DNA from: Thiocystis violascens
GTDB lineage: Bacteria > Pseudomonadota > Gammaproteobacteria > Chromatiales > Chromatiaceae
NCBI GenBank assembly: GCA_020721065.1
Contig: DYNM01000004.1
Span: 95,431-159,430 of the forward strand
DNA: 64,000 bases
Direction of reading: 5' to 3'
Under the pieces are notes generated by a model. That model saw only the letters and a list, made by a program, of their open reading frames with translations. It was not told the DNA's origin and made no database searches. A program made the translations under genes and the position numbers. Positions 52,563 through 61,698 of this stretch are shown one piece after another (position 1 is the first letter of the stretch; each line of letters opens with the position of its first letter).

Positions 52563-53957
52563 TCAAAACGGAAACCCGCCGCCCGGTGGCAATCCACCAC
52601 CGGAACCGAAGCCGGGCGGCAAGTGACCTTGCATTGAACGCATCAGTTTTGCCATGCCGCCGCCCTTCATTTTTTTCATCATCTTTTGCATCTGCAAAAA
52701 CTGCTTCAACAATTGATTGATGTCCTGCACCTGCGTCCCCGAACCCGCAGCGATGCGACGTTTACGCGAGCCTTTAATAATCGCGGGAAACCGGCGCTCG
52801 TTGGGCGTCATTGAATTGATGATGGCGATCAACTTACCCATTTCGCGGTCGCTGGCTTTATTTTTGACATGCTCCGGCAACTGCCCCATGCCGGGGAGTT
52901 TCTCCATCAAGCTCGCCATCCCGCCCATTTTGTTCATCTGCTCCAATTGTTCTTTGAAATCAGCCAGATCAAAGTCCTTGCCCTTTTTGAGCTTCTTGAC
53001 CAGCTTTTCCGCCTGCTCGTGATCGACCCGCGCCTGCACTTCCTCCACCAGCGACACGACATCGCCCATGCCCAAAATGCGCGACGCCACGCGATCAGGA
53101 TGAAACGGTTCCAACGCAGTGGTTTTTTCGCCAGTGCCGAGAAATTTGATCGGTTTACCGGTGATCTGGCGAATCGACAACGCTGCGCCGCCTCGCGCAT
53201 CGCCATCAGTTTTCGTCAGAATCACACCGGTGAGCGGCAGCGCCGTATCAAACGCTTTGGCGGTATTGGCGGCGTCTTGACCGGTCATGGAATCAACGAC
53301 AAACAGCGTTTCCACCGGCTTGAGCGCGGCATGAATAGCTTGAATTTCCTCCATCATCGCCGCGTCAACATGCAGCCGCCCGGCGGTGTCCACAATCAAC
53401 ACATCTTTGTAATGACGACGAGCGTAATCGAGCGCCCGCTGCGCGATGTCCACCGGCTGCTCAGTGCCGCTGCTGGGGAAAAATTCCGCGCCGACTTCGG
53501 CCGCCACCGTCTGCAATTGCGCGATAGCCGCCGGGCGATACACGTCGCAACTGACCACCAGCACTGATTTCTTGTGCTTTTCCTGCAACCAGCGAGCGAG
53601 TTTGGCGACGCTGGTGGTTTTGCCGGAGCCTTGCAAACCGGCCATCAACACGACCGCAGGCGGCTGCGCGGTGAGATTGAGCTGTTCATTCGCCGCACCC
53701 ATGAGCGCGACCAACTCGTCATTGACGATCTTAATCAGCACCTGCCCGGGCGTGAGGCTTCTGGCGACCTCTTCACCGAGCGCCTTCTCGCGCACCGCGT
53801 CGATGAACTGGCGCACCACCGGCAGCGCGACATCCGCCTCCAGCAGCGCCATGCGCACCTCACGCAAAGTGTCTTTGATATTGTCTTCAGTGAGCCGCCC
53901 TTGACCGCGTAATTGGGTCAAAACGTCGGCAAAACGATCTTGGAGCTTGTCAAACAT
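52563..53957 (-). CDS. ffh: Signal recognition particle protein Ffh
   Basis: A 464-residue SRP GTPase for co-translational targeting of membrane proteins. N domain at about 1-85. The G domain has the P-loop G-L-Q-G-S-G-K-T-T and D-T-A-G-R-L. The Met-rich M domain at the end (M-Q-K-M-M-K-K-M-K-G-G) binds signal peptides and 4.5S RNA, followed by a Gly/Pro-rich tail. The ATG at 53957 has a GAGG site and fits the family. The frame's extra four codons upstream are unlikely to be used. Divergent from ypjD. Confidence 0.97.
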   Translation of the reverse strand: MFDKLQDRFADVLTQLRGQGRLTEDNIKDTLREVRMALLEADVALPVVRQFIDAVREKALGEEVARSLTPGQVLIKIVNDELVALMGAANEQLNLTAQPPAVVLMAGLQGSGKTTSVAKLARWLQEKHKKSVLVVSCDVYRPAAIAQLQTVAAEVGAEFFPSSGTEQPVDIAQRALDYARRHYKDVLIVDTAGRLHVDAAMMEEIQAIHAALKPVETLFVVDSMTGQDAANTAKAFDTALPLTGVILTKTDGDARGGAALSIRQITGKPIKFLGTGEKTTALEPFHPDRVASRILGMGDVVSLVEEVQARVDHEQAEKLVKKLKKGKDFDLADFKEQLEQMNKMGGMASLMEKLPGMGQLPEHVKNKASDREMGKLIAIINSMTPNERRFPAIIKGSRKRRIAAGSGTQVQDINQLLKQFLQMQKMMKKMKGGGMAKLMRSMQGHLPPGFGSGGGLPPGGGFPF

Positions 53958-54077
53958 GAGCGACCTCAATCAGTGCGCTGCCTGCCTTGTGCAGAAAGTT
54001 GTGATTATAATTGCCGCGCCGGGTTTCCATCACAATCTCCCAATTCATTCACCTTCACCAATGAAGCTGCCGCCGCC

Positions 54078-54887
54078 ATGACTCACACCTTATTTGCTAC
54101 CGTCGCCACCCTTTGTTATCTCGCCGCAGCCGGCTTGATCGGTTTGCGCCTGTTTCGCAAAGAGGGTTGGATTCCAGAGCGCCAGCTCGCCATTGGCGTT
54201 GGCTTTGTCGGTTTATTGCTGCACAGCGGGTTGCTGTGGGACAGCATTTTCAGTCAAGGCGGGATCAATCTGGGGTTTTATCACGCGCTGGCGCTGACCT
54301 CGTGGACGATTTGCGCCCTGCTGCTGGTGTCGAGCCTGACCAAGCCGGTAGACAATTTGGGTTTGATTTTGCTGCCGGCAGCGGCGTTGAGTCTGATGTT
54401 AGAAGCGAATTTCGCTGAAGTCGCCTTTTTACGTCCGACGGCGAGCTGGGCGCTCAAAATTCACGTTTTGCTGTCAATGCTGGCCTACAGCCTGCTGACT
54501 TTGGCGGCGGGGCAGGCAATTTTGCTGGCGGTGCAAGATCGGCATTTACATCAGCGCCAGCCGCGAGGGTTTATCCGCACCTTGCCGCCGTTGCAAACGA
54601 TGGAAAGCCTGCTGTTTGAAATGATCGGCGCGGGTTTTGTGTTGCTGACGCTGGCGCTGTTGAGCGGGTTTGCCTTCCTTGAAAATATGTTTGCCCAACA
54701 TTTAGTACACAAAACGGTGCTCTCAGTGCTGGCATGGCTGGTATTTGGCGGGCTATTAGTCGGACGGTTCCGCAATGGCTGGCGCGGAAAAACGGCGATT
54801 ATTTGGACGTTGGGTGGCTTTGCCATTCTGATTTTGGCGTATTTCGGCACCAAGATCGTGCTGGAATTCATCGTGCAGCCGGGCTGA
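54078..54887 (+). CDS. ypjD: CcsA-like cytochrome c assembly protein YpjD
   Basis: A 269-residue inner-membrane protein with about eight helices, of the CcsA/HemX-like family. Landmarks are the Y-L-A-A-A-G-L start, H-A-L-A-L-T-S-W, H-V-L-L-S-M-L-A-Y, and L-P-P-L-Q-T-M-E-S-L-L-F. It lies divergently from ffh, an arrangement common in proteobacteria. The role is not well defined. The frame is open upstream over the ffh start, but the ATG at 54078 begins the first helix. Confidence 0.92.
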   Translation: MTHTLFATVATLCYLAAAGLIGLRLFRKEGWIPERQLAIGVGFVGLLLHSGLLWDSIFSQGGINLGFYHALALTSWTICALLLVSSLTKPVDNLGLILLPAAALSLMLEANFAEVAFLRPTASWALKIHVLLSMLAYSLLTLAAGQAILLAVQDRHLHQRQPRGFIRTLPPLQTMESLLFEMIGAGFVLLTLALLSGFAFLENMFAQHLVHKTVLSVLAWLVFGGLLVGRFRNGWRGKTAIIWTLGGFAILILAYFGTKIVLEFIVQPG

Positions 54888-54894
54888 ATCCAAC

Positions 54895-55290
54895 ATGAAT
54901 CACGCGCAATTGTGGTTGACGACCGGAGCCGTGAGCGGCGGTTTAGCGGTGGCGCTGGGCGCATTCGGGGCACATGGCTTGAAAGCACGAGTGCCGCCAG
55001 ACCTGCTCGCCAATTGGCTGACGGCAACGCAGTACTTGGGTTTACACGCGGCAGTGCTGCTGATTTGCGGCGTCATCCTGCTGCACCTGCCGACAGCGCG
55101 ATTGGTCAACGCGGCTGGTTGGGCATTTTTGCTGGGCAACCTGATTTTCAGCGGCAGCTTGTTCGTGCTGACGCTCACCGGCATCCGTCAACTCGGCATG
55201 ATCACGCCCATTGGTGGCGTGGCGCTGATTCTTGGTTGGATATTGCTGGCGCTGGGCGTTTGGCGCAGCACTGCGGCGCTAACCAACTGA
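54895..55290 (+). CDS. DUF423 membrane protein (YgdD-like)
   Basis: A 131-residue four-helix membrane protein of the DUF423 family, with the typical opening G-A-x-x-G-G-L-A-V-A-L-G-A-F-G-A-H-G-L-K and the later F-S-G-S-L-F-V-L. Function is unknown. It starts 7 bp after ypjD and its TGA overlaps the rsmE ATG by 1 bp, so the three plus-strand genes form one operon. Confidence 0.9.
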   Translation: MNHAQLWLTTGAVSGGLAVALGAFGAHGLKARVPPDLLANWLTATQYLGLHAAVLLICGVILLHLPTARLVNAAGWAFLLGNLIFSGSLFVLTLTGIRQLGMITPIGGVALILGWILLALGVWRSTAALTN

Positions 55291-56018
55291 TGCGCGTTCC
55301 CCGCATTTTTGTAGATTTACCGCTGCGGGTGGGCGACACGGTGACGCTGCCGGCGGGTGCAACCCGTCATGTCACGCAGGTGTTGCGGCTGACGACTGAT
55401 GCGCCGGTGCTGTTATTCAATGGCGACGGTTGCGATTATTCGGCACGGCTGCTGACCGCATCACGCGGAATGACGCAAGCCGTGCTGGATGCCGTGACCA
55501 CGTCAGAACCGCTCGTCCCGCTGGAGATTCAATTGGCGCTGGGCGTGTCCAAAGGTGAGCGCATGGATTACGCGCTGCAAAAAGCGGTGGAACTGGGCGT
55601 GACACGGTTGATTCCGCTGTTCACGGCTCGCAGTCAGGTGCGGCTTGACGGTGAGCGGCTGGCGCGACGCTGGGAGCATTGGCGCGGAGTGGTGATTGGG
55701 GCATGTGAGCAATCGGGACGGCGGCGACTGCCGCAGCTTGATCCGGCAGTGCCGCTGGCGCAGTGGCTCGAGCAGTGGACAGATGGCGGTTATTTGCTTG
55801 ATCCGTTGGCGGCGCAAGCCTTGACGGCTATTCCCGCTCCCGCTGCGTCCGTCACGTTACTGATTGGCCCAGAAGGCGGTTTGAATGCACACGAGCGTCA
55901 GCAGGTGTTTGAGCGCGGTTTACAAGGTGTTCATCTCGGACCGCGCATCTTACGGACGGAAACTGCGCCACTGGCGGCAATTGCAGTATTACAGGCGTTG
56001 TGGGGCGATTTTATTTAA
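55290..56018 (+). CDS. rsmE: 16S rRNA m3U1498 methyltransferase RsmE
   Basis: A 242-residue SPOUT methyltransferase that methylates U1498 of 16S rRNA. The N-terminal PUA-like part is followed by the knot region: [28 protein letters not shown], and [11 protein letters not shown]. The frame is open far upstream over DUF423. The ATG at 55290 (TGATG overlap) matches the family. The last 30 bp overlap the 3' end of convergent lgt. Confidence 0.95.
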   Translation: MRVPRIFVDLPLRVGDTVTLPAGATRHVTQVLRLTTDAPVLLFNGDGCDYSARLLTASRGMTQAVLDAVTTSEPLVPLEIQLALGVSKGERMDYALQKAVELGVTRLIPLFTARSQVRLDGERLARRWEHWRGVVIGACEQSGRRRLPQLDPAVPLAQWLEQWTDGGYLLDPLAAQALTAIPAPAASVTLLIGPEGGLNAHERQQVFERGLQGVHLGPRILRTETAPLAAIAVLQALWGDFI

Positions 56019-56825
56019 GCGATACGCGAGCGCCAGCAAAATTACACCGCTCACGATCATCGGCAGCGTCAACAGTTGCCCCAGCGTGAACCAGTCCAAC
56101 GCGAGATAACCGATGTGCGCATCGGGCAGGCGGACGAATTCCACACTGAAGCGAAAAGTGCCATAACCGACTAAAAATAAACCAGAAACTGCCATCATCG
56201 GACGCGGCTGGCGCGTGAACAACCACAGCAGCGCAAACAGCACGATCCCTTCTAAAATCGCCTCATATAACTGCGAGGCGTGTACCGGCGGACTCCACAG
56301 CGTGCCTGCGACCTGATCGCTGCACTGTTCTGGAAACTGAGCGCACGGCAGCCGCATTCCCCACGGTAATTCGGTGCGCTGTCCCCACAATTCCCCGTTG
56401 ATAAAGTTACCAATTCTGCCCGCTAATAACCCCGGTGGCACCAGCGGCGCAACAAAATCAGCGACTTGGAAAAAGCGCAATTGATAGCGTCGCGCAAAAA
56501 ATATCACTGCTACCAAAACGCCGATTAAACCGCCGTGAAATGACATCCCGCCTTCCCAAACTTTGAATACAGTCAACGGGTTATCAATAATCTGCGCGAA
56601 GCCATAAAACAGCATGTAGCCCAAACGTCCACCCACGATGGTGCCGATAACGCCGTAAAAAATCAGGTCATCTACCTGTTCGGTCGTCCAACCCAGTGCG
56701 GCGCTGCGCCACCGCGCCAGCATCCATGCCACACTGAAGCCAAAAAGATACATCAAACCGTACCAATGCACTTTGAGCGGGCCGAGCGCCAGCACGACGG
56801 GATCAATTTCAGGATAAGTCAGCAT
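55989..56825 (-). CDS. lgt: Prolipoprotein diacylglyceryl transferase Lgt
   Basis: A 278-residue, seven-helix inner-membrane enzyme that moves diacylglycerol from phosphatidylglycerol to the lipobox cysteine of prolipoproteins. The signature [12 protein letters not shown] and the G-G-M-S-F-H-G-G-L catalytic region with Gly-Gly-Arg (G-G-R-L-G-Y) are intact. It supports the lipoproteins coded in this window (PrsT, Wza-type, BON). It overlaps rsmE by 30 bp tail to tail. Confidence 0.96.
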   Translation of the reverse strand: MLTYPEIDPVVLALGPLKVHWYGLMYLFGFSVAWMLARWRSAALGWTTEQVDDLIFYGVIGTIVGGRLGYMLFYGFAQIIDNPLTVFKVWEGGMSFHGGLIGVLVAVIFFARRYQLRFFQVADFVAPLVPPGLLAGRIGNFINGELWGQRTELPWGMRLPCAQFPEQCSDQVAGTLWSPPVHASQLYEAILEGIVLFALLWLFTRQPRPMMAVSGLFLVGYGTFRFSVEFVRLPDAHIGYLALDWFTLGQLLTLPMIVSGVILLALAYRLNKIAPQRL

Positions 56826-56838
56826 AAAGTTCTAAACA

Positions 56839-57057
56839 TTAAATGCGGTGGTGAGAGAATGGAGAATTGGATACGCGCTCAATTTCCCAATTGCATTGTT
56901 CAATTAAAGTGGTCAGCAAACGATTGAAACGTTTACTTTCACAATCAGCCAGTTGAAAGCGTTGTCCGCTGCGCCAGCACTGTGCGGCGTCTTCAGCGAT
57001 GAATTGAAAACCTTGCCGACAAAGTTCCCAGATTGCTTGTGCTTGTTTGGTGCTCAT
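56839..57057 (-). CDS. Small unknown protein upstream of lgt
   Basis: A 72-residue protein, not recognised. It is soluble, with W-E-L-C-R-Q-G-F-Q-F-I-A-E-D and a central R-F-N-R-L-L-T-T-L-I-E-Q-C-N-W helix, and four cysteines without a metal-site pattern. The ATG at 57057 has a good GGAGAAGG site, which supports translation. The open frame continues to 57090 without support. It ends 13 bp before lgt and may be co-transcribed with it. Confidence 0.55.
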   Translation of the reverse strand: MSTKQAQAIWELCRQGFQFIAEDAAQCWRSGQRFQLADCESKRFNRLLTTLIEQCNWEIERVSNSPFSHHRI

Positions 57058-57224
57058 CATCCTTCTCCGGTGCAGAGGGCAGCGGATCAATCTGTTGCAT
57101 AAAAGACAACTTTAGTGCCCGCGCCTGTTGTAAAAAATCATATTGTCCAGCAGTTGTCTTTAGCATAGTTCACCTAGCGCACGCGCAATGATTGATTTTT
57201 ACCACACGCCGTCTTAACGGCAAA

Positions 57225-58163
57225 TCAAAGAGTTACTTGAGCAGGGGCTGGATAGCGCCGCACCGAGGACGGCAGTTGCGCTTGCACCATTTCTGCAAAG
57301 GCTTCCAACGCTTGGCGACGTGGGAAGCTGCGCCGAAAGACTAAAGAAATCCGCCGAAAGGCGGCAGCTAATTCTAACGGTCGGATCACGATCCCGTTGT
57401 CTTGAAGCCAGTTGCCGCGCAGCGCCAGCGCCGGTACCAGCGTGCAGCCGAAGCCAGCCGCGACCAATTGCAGCAAGGTTTCCAAACTCGCGGCGCGTAA
57501 ATCCGCCATCTCGCCATAAGTAGGGCGCTCGGCGAGGCGGCACACGTCCAGCACTTGATGGGTGAGGCAATGCCCGTCCGCCAGCAGCAGCAGATCAATG
57601 TGTTCCAAATCGGCGGCAGTGATGGTGGTGAGCGCGGCGAGCGAATGTTGTGGCGGATGCGCCAGCCAGAATGGTTCATCAAACAGCGGCAGGCTGACGA
57701 AGTCTGGCGTGTCCACCGGCGTTGCTAACAGCGCGGCATCAATATCGTGTCGCGCCAAGCGCAGCAGCAACGAGTCGGTGATTTCCTCTGATAACACCAG
57801 CCGCAGCTTGGGATAAGCGCGTTTTAAGGGGATTAAAATCAAAGGGATAAGATATGGACTCAAGGTCGGAATCGCGCCAATCCGCAGCGGACCGGCGAGC
57901 GGGTCTTGATGCGCCAGCGCCACCTGTTCAATGGCAGTGACCTGTTCCAGCGCCAGCCGCGCATGTGCCAGCACTGCTTCACCCACCGGCGTCACTTCGA
58001 CTGAGCGATTGGTGCGTTCAAAAATGACCACGCCAAGCTGTTCTTCGAGCTTTTTAATCTGACCACTGAGCGTCGGCTGGCTGATAAAACAGCGCCGCGC
58101 CGCCCGTCCAAAATGGAGGGTTTCGGCGACGGCGAGGATGTATTTCAGATCGCGTACATTCAT
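57225..58163 (-). CDS. oxyR: Peroxide-sensing LysR regulator OxyR
   Basis: A 312-residue LysR-type regulator. The N-terminal winged helix-turn-helix has A-A-R-R-C-F-I-S-Q-P-T-L-S-G-Q-I. In the sensor domain the redox pair is conserved and falls at residues 199 and 208 (G-H-C-L-T-H-Q-V-L-D-V-C), the same numbers as E. coli OxyR. Oxidation by H2O2 forms the disulphide and activates antioxidant genes. It is divergent from clpB. Other OxyR-regulon genes are not in the window. Confidence 0.93.
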   Translation of the reverse strand: MNVRDLKYILAVAETLHFGRAARRCFISQPTLSGQIKKLEEQLGVVIFERTNRSVEVTPVGEAVLAHARLALEQVTAIEQVALAHQDPLAGPLRIGAIPTLSPYLIPLILIPLKRAYPKLRLVLSEEITDSLLLRLARHDIDAALLATPVDTPDFVSLPLFDEPFWLAHPPQHSLAALTTITAADLEHIDLLLLADGHCLTHQVLDVCRLAERPTYGEMADLRAASLETLLQLVAAGFGCTLVPALALRGNWLQDNGIVIRPLELAAAFRRISLVFRRSFPRRQALEAFAEMVQAQLPSSVRRYPAPAQVTL

Positions 58164-58219
58164 CGGCGCATGATAGCGGAACTTGCCGCTGTTTTAGGCG
58201 CAAAACCGCAACCAAACGG

Positions 58220-58247
58220 CTTGATTCCAGCGCAACGCTGCCCACAT
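58220..58247 (+). promoter_or_regulatory. Predicted sigma-32 heat-shock promoter of clpB
   Basis: CTTGATT (58220-58226) and CCCACAT (58241-58247) are separated by 14 nt, close to the sigma-32 consensus CTTGAAA / CCCCAT-N-T. The -10 ends about 40 bp before the clpB ATG. ClpB is a classic sigma-32 gene, so position and sequence agree. Confidence 0.5.
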
Positions 58248-58287
58248 TTCCCCGCCAACTGATTCAGCATTCACTCAGGAATCCACG

Positions 58288-60873
58288 ATGCAACACGACA
58301 AATTCACTGCCAAATTGCAGCAGGCGCTGGCCGCCGCGCAAAGCCTCGCCGTCGGACGCGATCACCAATTCATTGAACCGCTGCATCTGCTGCTGGCGCT
58401 GCTCGATCAAGACGGCGGCAGCGTGCGACCGCTGTTGGTGCAGGCGGGCGTCAACGTCAATCAACTGCGCTCGGCGCTCACCTCGGCGTTGCAACGGCTG
58501 CCGACCGTGCAGGGCAACGCTGGCGCAGTGCATCTCAGCAACGACTTGAATCGCTTGCTGAATGTGATCGACAAGCTGGCGCAGCAGCGCGGCGATCAGT
58601 TTTTATCGTCGGAGTTATTCGTGCTCGCGGCGCTGGAGGATCGCAGCGTGGTGGGCACCGCGCTGCGGGAGGCAGGTGCGAATAAAACCGCGTTAGAACA
58701 AGCAATTAGCGCCATGCGCGGCGGACAAGCCGTCAACGATCAGAATGCCGAGGAACAGCGTCAAGCGTTGGCGAAGTTCACCATTGATCTGACGGCGCGA
58801 GCCGAGCAGGGCAAGCTCGATCCCGTGATTGGGCGCGATGATGAAATTCGCCGCACAATTCAAGTATTGCAGCGGCGCACAAAAAATAATCCGGTTTTAA
58901 TTGGGCTGCCGGGCGTGGGTAAAAGCGCAATTGTGGAAGGATTAGCGCAGCGGATTGTGAATGGCGAAGTTCCAGAAGGATTGAAAACAAAACGGCTGCT
59001 GGCGCTGGATATGGCAGCGTTAATTGCGGGAGCAAAGTTTCGCGGTGAATTCGAGGAACGCTTAAAAGCGGTGCTCAATGATATTGCGCGGCAAGAAGGG
59101 CAAATCATTTTATTTATTGATGAATTGCACACGATGGTTGGCGCGGGTAAAGCGGAAGGCGCAATGGATGCCGGCAATATGTTGAAACCGGCATTAGCGC
59201 GGGGTGAATTGCATTGCGTGGGCGCGACCACGTTGGATGAATACCGCAAATACATTGAAAAGGACGCTGCATTAGAGCGCCGCTTTCAAAAAGTCTTGGT
59301 GGATGCGCCGAATGTTGAGGATACAATTGCCATTTTGCGCGGCTTAAAAGAACGCTATGAAGTGCATCATGCCGTCGAAATTACTGATCCCGCGCTGGTG
59401 GCCGCCGCAGTATTATCTCATCGCTATATTGCGGATCGGCAATTGCCCGATAAGGCGATTGATTTGATTGATGAGGCGGCAGCGCAGATTCGGATGGAAA
59501 TTGATTCGATGCCGGAAGAGATGGATAAACTGGATCGGCGTTTGATTCAGTTGAAGATTGAACGCGAGGCGGTGAAAAAAGAAAAGGATGAGGCATCGCG
59601 CAAACGGCTGACGGATTTAAAAGATCAGATTGAACGGCTGGAACGTGAGTTTGCTGAATTAAATCAGATTTGGACAGCAGAAAAAGCTGCGAGTCAGGGC
59701 ACGGCAGCGATTAAAGAGGCGTTAGATCGCATTCGTTTAGAAATGGAAACCGCCCGCCGTGCTGGTGATTGGACGCGGATGTCTGAATTGCAATATGGGC
59801 GTATTCCTGAATTAGAACGACAATTAAATGCCGCCAATGCCGTTGGACAGAGTGATCATCGTTTATTGCGTACCAAGGTGACGGATGAGGAAATCGCGGA
59901 GATCGTCTCGAAATGGACGGGCATTCCGGTGGCGCGAATGGTAGAAGGAGAACGCGATAAATTGCTACGCATGGAAAGTGACATTGAGCGGCGCGTGATT
60001 GGACAAAAAGAGGCGGTACGCGCAGTGAGTGATGCGGTGCGCCGGTCGCGTGCAGGTTTATCCGATCCGGGGCGACCGCTGGGTTCATTTCTATTTCTCG
60101 GCCCGACTGGCGTGGGTAAAACTGAATTATGTAAAGCTCTGACGCGCTTTTTATTCGATACGGAAGAAGCGATGGTGCGGATTGATATGTCGGAGTTTAT
60201 GGAGCGCCATTCGGTTGCACGGTTGATTGGTGCGCCGCCGGGCTATGTTGGCTATGAAGAAGGCGGTTATTTAACTGAGGCGATTCGTCGCCGTCCGTAT
60301 AGTTTGATTTTATTGGATGAGGTTGAAAAAGCGCATTCGGATGTATTCAATATCTTGTTGCAAGTGTTGGATGATGGACGCTTAACGGATGGGCAAGGGC
60401 GGACGGTTGATTTTCGCAACACGGTGATTGTGATGACTTCAAATTTGGGGTCAAGCATTATTCAACAACAAGCTGGTGAGGCGAATTATGCGGCAATGAA
60501 AAACGCAGTGATGGATGAGGTGCGTTATACGTTTCGCCCGGAATTCATCAATCGCTTGGATGACATCGTGGTCTTTCATCCGTTGCAGCCAGCTCAGATT
60601 CGCGCAATTGCACAGATTCAAATTGAGACGTTGCAGCAGCGTTTAGCCGAACGGGATTTACAATTAGCGGTAAATGATGCGGCATTGGATCATCTTGGCA
60701 AGGCTGGATTTGATGCGGTTTATGGAGCGCGTCCATTAAAGCGGGCAATTCGGGCGCAATTGGAAAACCCGCTGGCGCAGGATATTTTGGCGGGTAAATT
60801 TATGCCCGGTGATTTCATTCAGGTGGGAGCGGAAGCGGGTGAATTAACATTGAGTCGTGGTGCGGCTCAATAA
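58288..60873 (+). CDS. clpB: Disaggregase ClpB
   Basis: An 861-residue Hsp100 chaperone that extracts polypeptides from aggregates with DnaK. It has the Clp N-domain (about 1-145), AAA-1 with Walker A G-L-P-G-V-G-K-S and [11 protein letters not shown], a coiled-coil middle domain (about 410-525) that distinguishes ClpB from ClpA, and AAA-2 with [10 protein letters not shown] and the sensor motif G-A-R-P-L-K-R-A-I. No ClpP-binding loop is expected. An AGGA site precedes the ATG. The last 59 bp overlap convergent aat. Confidence 0.97.
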   Translation: MQHDKFTAKLQQALAAAQSLAVGRDHQFIEPLHLLLALLDQDGGSVRPLLVQAGVNVNQLRSALTSALQRLPTVQGNAGAVHLSNDLNRLLNVIDKLAQQRGDQFLSSELFVLAALEDRSVVGTALREAGANKTALEQAISAMRGGQAVNDQNAEEQRQALAKFTIDLTARAEQGKLDPVIGRDDEIRRTIQVLQRRTKNNPVLIGLPGVGKSAIVEGLAQRIVNGEVPEGLKTKRLLALDMAALIAGAKFRGEFEERLKAVLNDIARQEGQIILFIDELHTMVGAGKAEGAMDAGNMLKPALARGELHCVGATTLDEYRKYIEKDAALERRFQKVLVDAPNVEDTIAILRGLKERYEVHHAVEITDPALVAAAVLSHRYIADRQLPDKAIDLIDEAAAQIRMEIDSMPEEMDKLDRRLIQLKIEREAVKKEKDEASRKRLTDLKDQIERLEREFAELNQIWTAEKAASQGTAAIKEALDRIRLEMETARRAGDWTRMSELQYGRIPELERQLNAANAVGQSDHRLLRTKVTDEEIAEIVSKWTGIPVARMVEGERDKLLRMESDIERRVIGQKEAVRAVSDAVRRSRAGLSDPGRPLGSFLFLGPTGVGKTELCKALTRFLFDTEEAMVRIDMSEFMERHSVARLIGAPPGYVGYEEGGYLTEAIRRRPYSLILLDEVEKAHSDVFNILLQVLDDGRLTDGQGRTVDFRNTVIVMTSNLGSSIIQQQAGEANYAAMKNAVMDEVRYTFRPEFINRLDDIVVFHPLQPAQIRAIAQIQIETLQQRLAERDLQLAVNDAALDHLGKAGFDAVYGARPLKRAIRAQLENPLAQDILAGKFMPGDFIQVGAEAGELTLSRGAAQ

Positions 60874-61573
60874 GGCGTGATGTCGGAAAGCTGGTGGCTG
60901 TGCCAGCCCAACCCGGCAATGGACATAATTGATTGAGTTGCTGAATAAATGCTGATCTGGACATTAGCGTTGCGCCCATGCTGCGCAAATGTTCAGTCTC
61001 CATTTGACAATCAATTAAACCAAAATCCCACGCGGCGAGTTGTTCACATAAATGAACCAACGCAATTTTGGAGGCATCGCTGGCGCGGCTAAACATGGAT
61101 TCGCCAAAAAAAACGCGCCCCAGCGCAATACCATAAAGTCCGCCAATTAATTGTTGTTCGTGCCAAATTTCAATGGAATGCGCAAAGCCGCGATGATGCA
61201 GAGTTTCATACGCGGCAATCATGGCGGGTACCAGCCAAGTGTCACCGCTGGCGGTGCGGGGCGCGGCGCAGTGGCGGATCACGCGCTCAAAAGCGGTGTC
61301 AATGGTGATCTCAAATGGTGCGTGGCGGAGGCGTTTGGTGAGGCTGCGGGAGCGGTGAATCTGCGTGGGCACGAGCACCAAACGCGGATCGGGCGACCAC
61401 CATAGAATCGGATCGCCGGGGTTGAACCAAGGAAAGATGCCGCGTCGGTAGGCATGGAGCAGCCGAGTGATGCTCAAGTCGCCACCGACTGCCAGCAAGC
61501 CGTTGGGGTTGGTGAGTGCTTGCTCAGGGTCGGGGAAGGCGGTGGGGTCGTTGGGATCGAGAAGCGTGAGCAT
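60815..61573 (-). CDS. aat: Leucyl/phenylalanyl-tRNA-protein transferase Aat
   Basis: A 252-residue N-end-rule enzyme that adds Leu or Phe to proteins starting with Lys or Arg, marking them for ClpAP. Family motifs are F-P-x-P-x-x-[37 protein letters not shown], and F-F-G-E-S-M-F-S. The C-terminus is about 20 residues longer than the usual end and reads into clpB from the opposite strand, giving a 59-bp tail-to-tail overlap. Confidence 0.95.
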   Translation of the reverse strand: MLTLLDPNDPTAFPDPEQALTNPNGLLAVGGDLSITRLLHAYRRGIFPWFNPGDPILWWSPDPRLVLVPTQIHRSRSLTKRLRHAPFEITIDTAFERVIRHCAAPRTASGDTWLVPAMIAAYETLHHRGFAHSIEIWHEQQLIGGLYGIALGRVFFGESMFSRASDASKIALVHLCEQLAAWDFGLIDCQMETEHLRSMGATLMSRSAFIQQLNQLCPLPGWAGTATSFPTSRLIEPHHDSMLIHPLPLPPE

Positions 61574-61585
61574 GTTGTGGGGGGA

Positions 61586-61690
61586 AGTTGTCAGTGAGGC
61601 GCGTTAATGAATGGCGGTTATTTTTTAATCCGGCAATGAAAAAGAGTTGACAAGTAACAAGCAGCTTTTTTAGTTTTTCAACTGACAACT
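61586..61690. repeat. Inverted repeat AGTTGTCAGT with 85-nt spacer
   Basis: Perfect 10-bp arms (61586-61595 and 61681-61690) in the gap between aat and the FimX-like gene. The arm sequence is the same word that builds the element at 1989-2105 (ACTGACAACT occurs at 2058-2067 and 2078-2087). This points to a dispersed short repeat family in the genome. No coding sequence lies inside. Confidence 0.5.
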
Positions 61691-61698
61691 CAAAAAAA

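Noticed and set aside
51726..52637. A 303-codon open frame on the plus strand opposite mepA
   Set aside because: It lies antisense to a clear mepA with intact zinc motifs, has an Arg/His/Pro-rich composition typical of GC-rich shadows, and shows no known motif.
53958..54077. 4.5S (SRP) RNA gene near ffh
   Set aside because: The 120-bp gap holds no recognisable SRP RNA helix or tetraloop, and ffs is not usually linked to ffh.
57058..57224. Small gene or terminator between the unknown ORF and oxyR
   Set aside because: No convincing frame with a ribosome site and no stem followed by a T run. It seems to be simple intergenic DNA.
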